NCBI GenBank assembly: GCA_964351595.1
Contig: CAYGOT010000143.1
Span: 1 to 7,423, forward strand
Direction: 5' to 3'
Source of the DNA: UBA6059 sp964351595
GTDB taxonomy: Bacteria > Bacteroidota > Bacteroidia > Cytophagales > Cyclobacteriaceae
Length of the DNA: 7,423 nucleotides
A model generated the notes under the pieces. The model worked only from the letters and a program-made list of their open reading frames with translations, was not told the origin of the DNA and searched no databases. Of this stretch, positions 6,199 through 7,423 are shown piece after piece. A program made the translations under genes and the position numbers. Each line of letters starts with the position of its first letter. Position 1 is the stretch's first letter.

Positions 6199-7423
6199 CT
6201 GAATAAAAATAAGATCATCAACGACCCAGTTTATGGGTTCATCACCATACCCTCTGGAGTCATTTTTGATGTTATTCAACATCCGTTTTTTCAGCGGTTG
6301 CGACGCATCAAGCAGTTGGGTTTAACAGATTTTGTCTACCCAGGCGCCCTTCACACCAGATTCCACCACGCCATTGGCGCTATGCATCTGATGAGTATTA
6401 CCCTTGAAAACCTGCGGTACAAGGGACATTATATTTCTGATGAGGAATTTGAGGCCGCCCAATTGGCCATTCTCCTGCATGACATAGGTCATGGCCCATT
6501 CTCACATACTTTGGAATTCAGTCTGCTTCAGGGAATTCGTCACGAGGAGATTTCCCGCATGATCATCTCAAGGTTAAACGAAGAACTGGACGGAAAGCTT
6601 ACGCTAGCGCAAAAAATATTTGACGGTCGCTACGAGCGGCAATTTTTTCATCAATTGGTGGCCAGTCAGCTCGATATAGATCGACTTGATTATCTGATGA
6701 GAGACAGCTTCTTCACTGGGGTGTCAGAGGGGACTATTGGTGCTGATCGTATTATTAAAATGCTGGATGTAGTGGACGATCAAATAGTGGTGGAAGAAAA
6801 GGGCATCTACAGTATTGAGAACTTCCTAAGTGCCCGACGACTAATGTACTGGCAGGTCTATCTACACAAGACCTCTGTTGGTGCAGAGAAAATGCTCATC
6901 GAGCTCATCAGACGGGCGCGGAAGCTCACGCAGCAAGGTGCGAACGTTCAGGCAACACCTCAGTTTAGTTTCTTCCTTGAACAGGATATTAGCCACCAGA
7001 GCTTTATCGAGGATCCTAATATCATAGATGTCTTCTCCATACTTGACGACACTGATATCTGGGCATCTATCAAGTATTGGCTCAATCATGAAGATCCTGT
7101 TTTGCAGTTGCTGAGCTCGATGCTTCTTCAGCGCAGACTTTTCAAAATCCGTCTTTCTAATGAGAAGATTTTAAAATCAGAGGTGGTTAGCCTACGTGAG
7201 AAAGTCTCTGATACATTCAAAATTTCTCACAGCGAGTCAAAATACTTCGTCGGTCAAGGTGATGTGAGTAACTCAGCCTATATCGCAGAGGGTAAAACGA
7301 TTAAGGTATTGACTAAAAAAGGAGAGCTAATTGATGTGGCTCAGGCCACCGACCTCCCTAACATAAAGGCCATGAGCAAAATCGTAAAAAAACACTATCT
7401 ATGCTGGCCCAAAAACATAACTT
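6199..7423 (+). CDS. HD-domain phosphohydrolase (SAMHD1/YwfO-like), C-terminus cut by window edge, CTG start proposed
   Basis: An open frame from the in-frame TAA at 6181-6183 to the right edge, about 408 codons from CTG 6199. It belongs to the COG1078-type HD phosphohydrolases, whose characterised relatives remove triphosphate from dNTPs; the substrate here is inferred only. The N-terminus KIINDPVYGFI is followed by FFQRLRRIKQLG, then LHTRFHHAIGAMH with the first metal His at about 56/57, LLHDIGHGPFSH with His94-Asp95, and QLDIDRLDYLMRD with the distal metal Asp at about 161. The C-terminal part ends KKHYLCWPKN, close to where homologues stop. No ATG, GTG or TTG lies between the upstream stop and the conserved N-terminus. 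The first TTG (6298) and first ATG (6382) would delete family-conserved sequence, including the metal-binding His for the latter. CTG 6199 would give MNKNKIINDP, the usual Bacteroidota N-terminus. ATT 6184 and ATC 6196 are alternatives. In Bacteroidota this gene is often followed by lpxD (recollection). Confidence 0.9.
   Translation, partial: MNKNKIINDPVYGFITIPSGVIFDVIQHPFFQRLRRIKQLGLTDFVYPGALHTRFHHAIGAMHLMSITLENLRYKGHYISDEEFEAAQLAILLHDIGHGPFSHTLEFSLLQGIRHEEISRMIISRLNEELDGKLTLAQKIFDGRYERQFFHQLVASQLDIDRLDYLMRDSFFTGVSEGTIGADRIIKMLDVVDDQIVVEEKGIYSIENFLSARRLMYWQVYLHKTSVGAEKMLIELIRRARKLTQQGANVQATPQFSFFLEQDISHQSFIEDPNIIDVFSILDDTDIWASIKYWLNHEDPVLQLLSSMLLQRRLFKIRLSNEKILKSEVVSLREKVSDTFKISHSESKYFVGQGDVSNSAYIAEGKTIKVLTKKGELIDVAQATDLPNIKAMSKIVKKHYLCWPKNIT

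Noticed and set aside
7386..7392. A7 run near the end of the HD gene as a programmed frameshift site
   Set aside because: The frame continues with family-like sequence (HYLCWPKN) and no downstream structure can be assessed at the window edge; lysine codons explain the run.

Overview
The window looks like a core chromosomal segment of a member of the Bacteroidota, probably a Cytophagales-type bacterium. The best evidence is a complete PorX protein: a response-regulator receiver fused to a PglZ-type alkaline-phosphatase domain, which belongs to the type IX secretion/gliding regulation found in that phylum. A TAnnTTTG promoter -7 element, typical of Bacteroidota, sits next to it. The placement below phylum level is a guess from protein style. 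I see no insertion sequences, phage genes, CRISPR, rRNA or tRNA.

Layout. Positions 25-2957 hold a rightward pair: valS (valyl-tRNA synthetase, complete) and a small three-helix membrane protein whose ATG overlaps the valS stop (ATGA). Positions 2958-6160 hold a leftward operon that reads, from its promoter end, porX, tsaE (tRNA t6A-modification ATPase) and an alanine-dehydrogenase-like gene. Its genes overlap by 8 and 17 bases. The rightward pair and the leftward operon meet tail to tail with no base between them; the two stop codons together form TGATCA. From about 6199 to the right edge, a divergent rightward gene encodes an HD-domain phosphohydrolase that runs off the window almost at its C-terminus. 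It has no ATG, GTG or TTG at a sensible start, and a CTG at 6199 fits best.

How the genes fit together. Two products serve tRNA function: ValS charges tRNA-Val and TsaE drives t6A37 formation. PorX is the cytoplasmic response regulator of type IX secretion. Published work on its homologue assigns oligonucleotide phosphodiesterase activity to the PglZ domain, and the metal and nucleophile residues are intact here. The HD protein belongs to the SAMHD1/YwfO-like dNTP hydrolase group. The neighbourhood is therefore mostly housekeeping plus one phylum-specific regulator.

I did not find a clearly undescribed system. The points most worth checking are the missing catalytic His in the alanine-dehydrogenase-like protein, the non-canonical start of the HD gene, the promoter element embedded in the first codons of porX, and a 13-base tandem duplication that makes the porX/tsaE overlap. 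No gene-free stretch exceeds about 40 bases.
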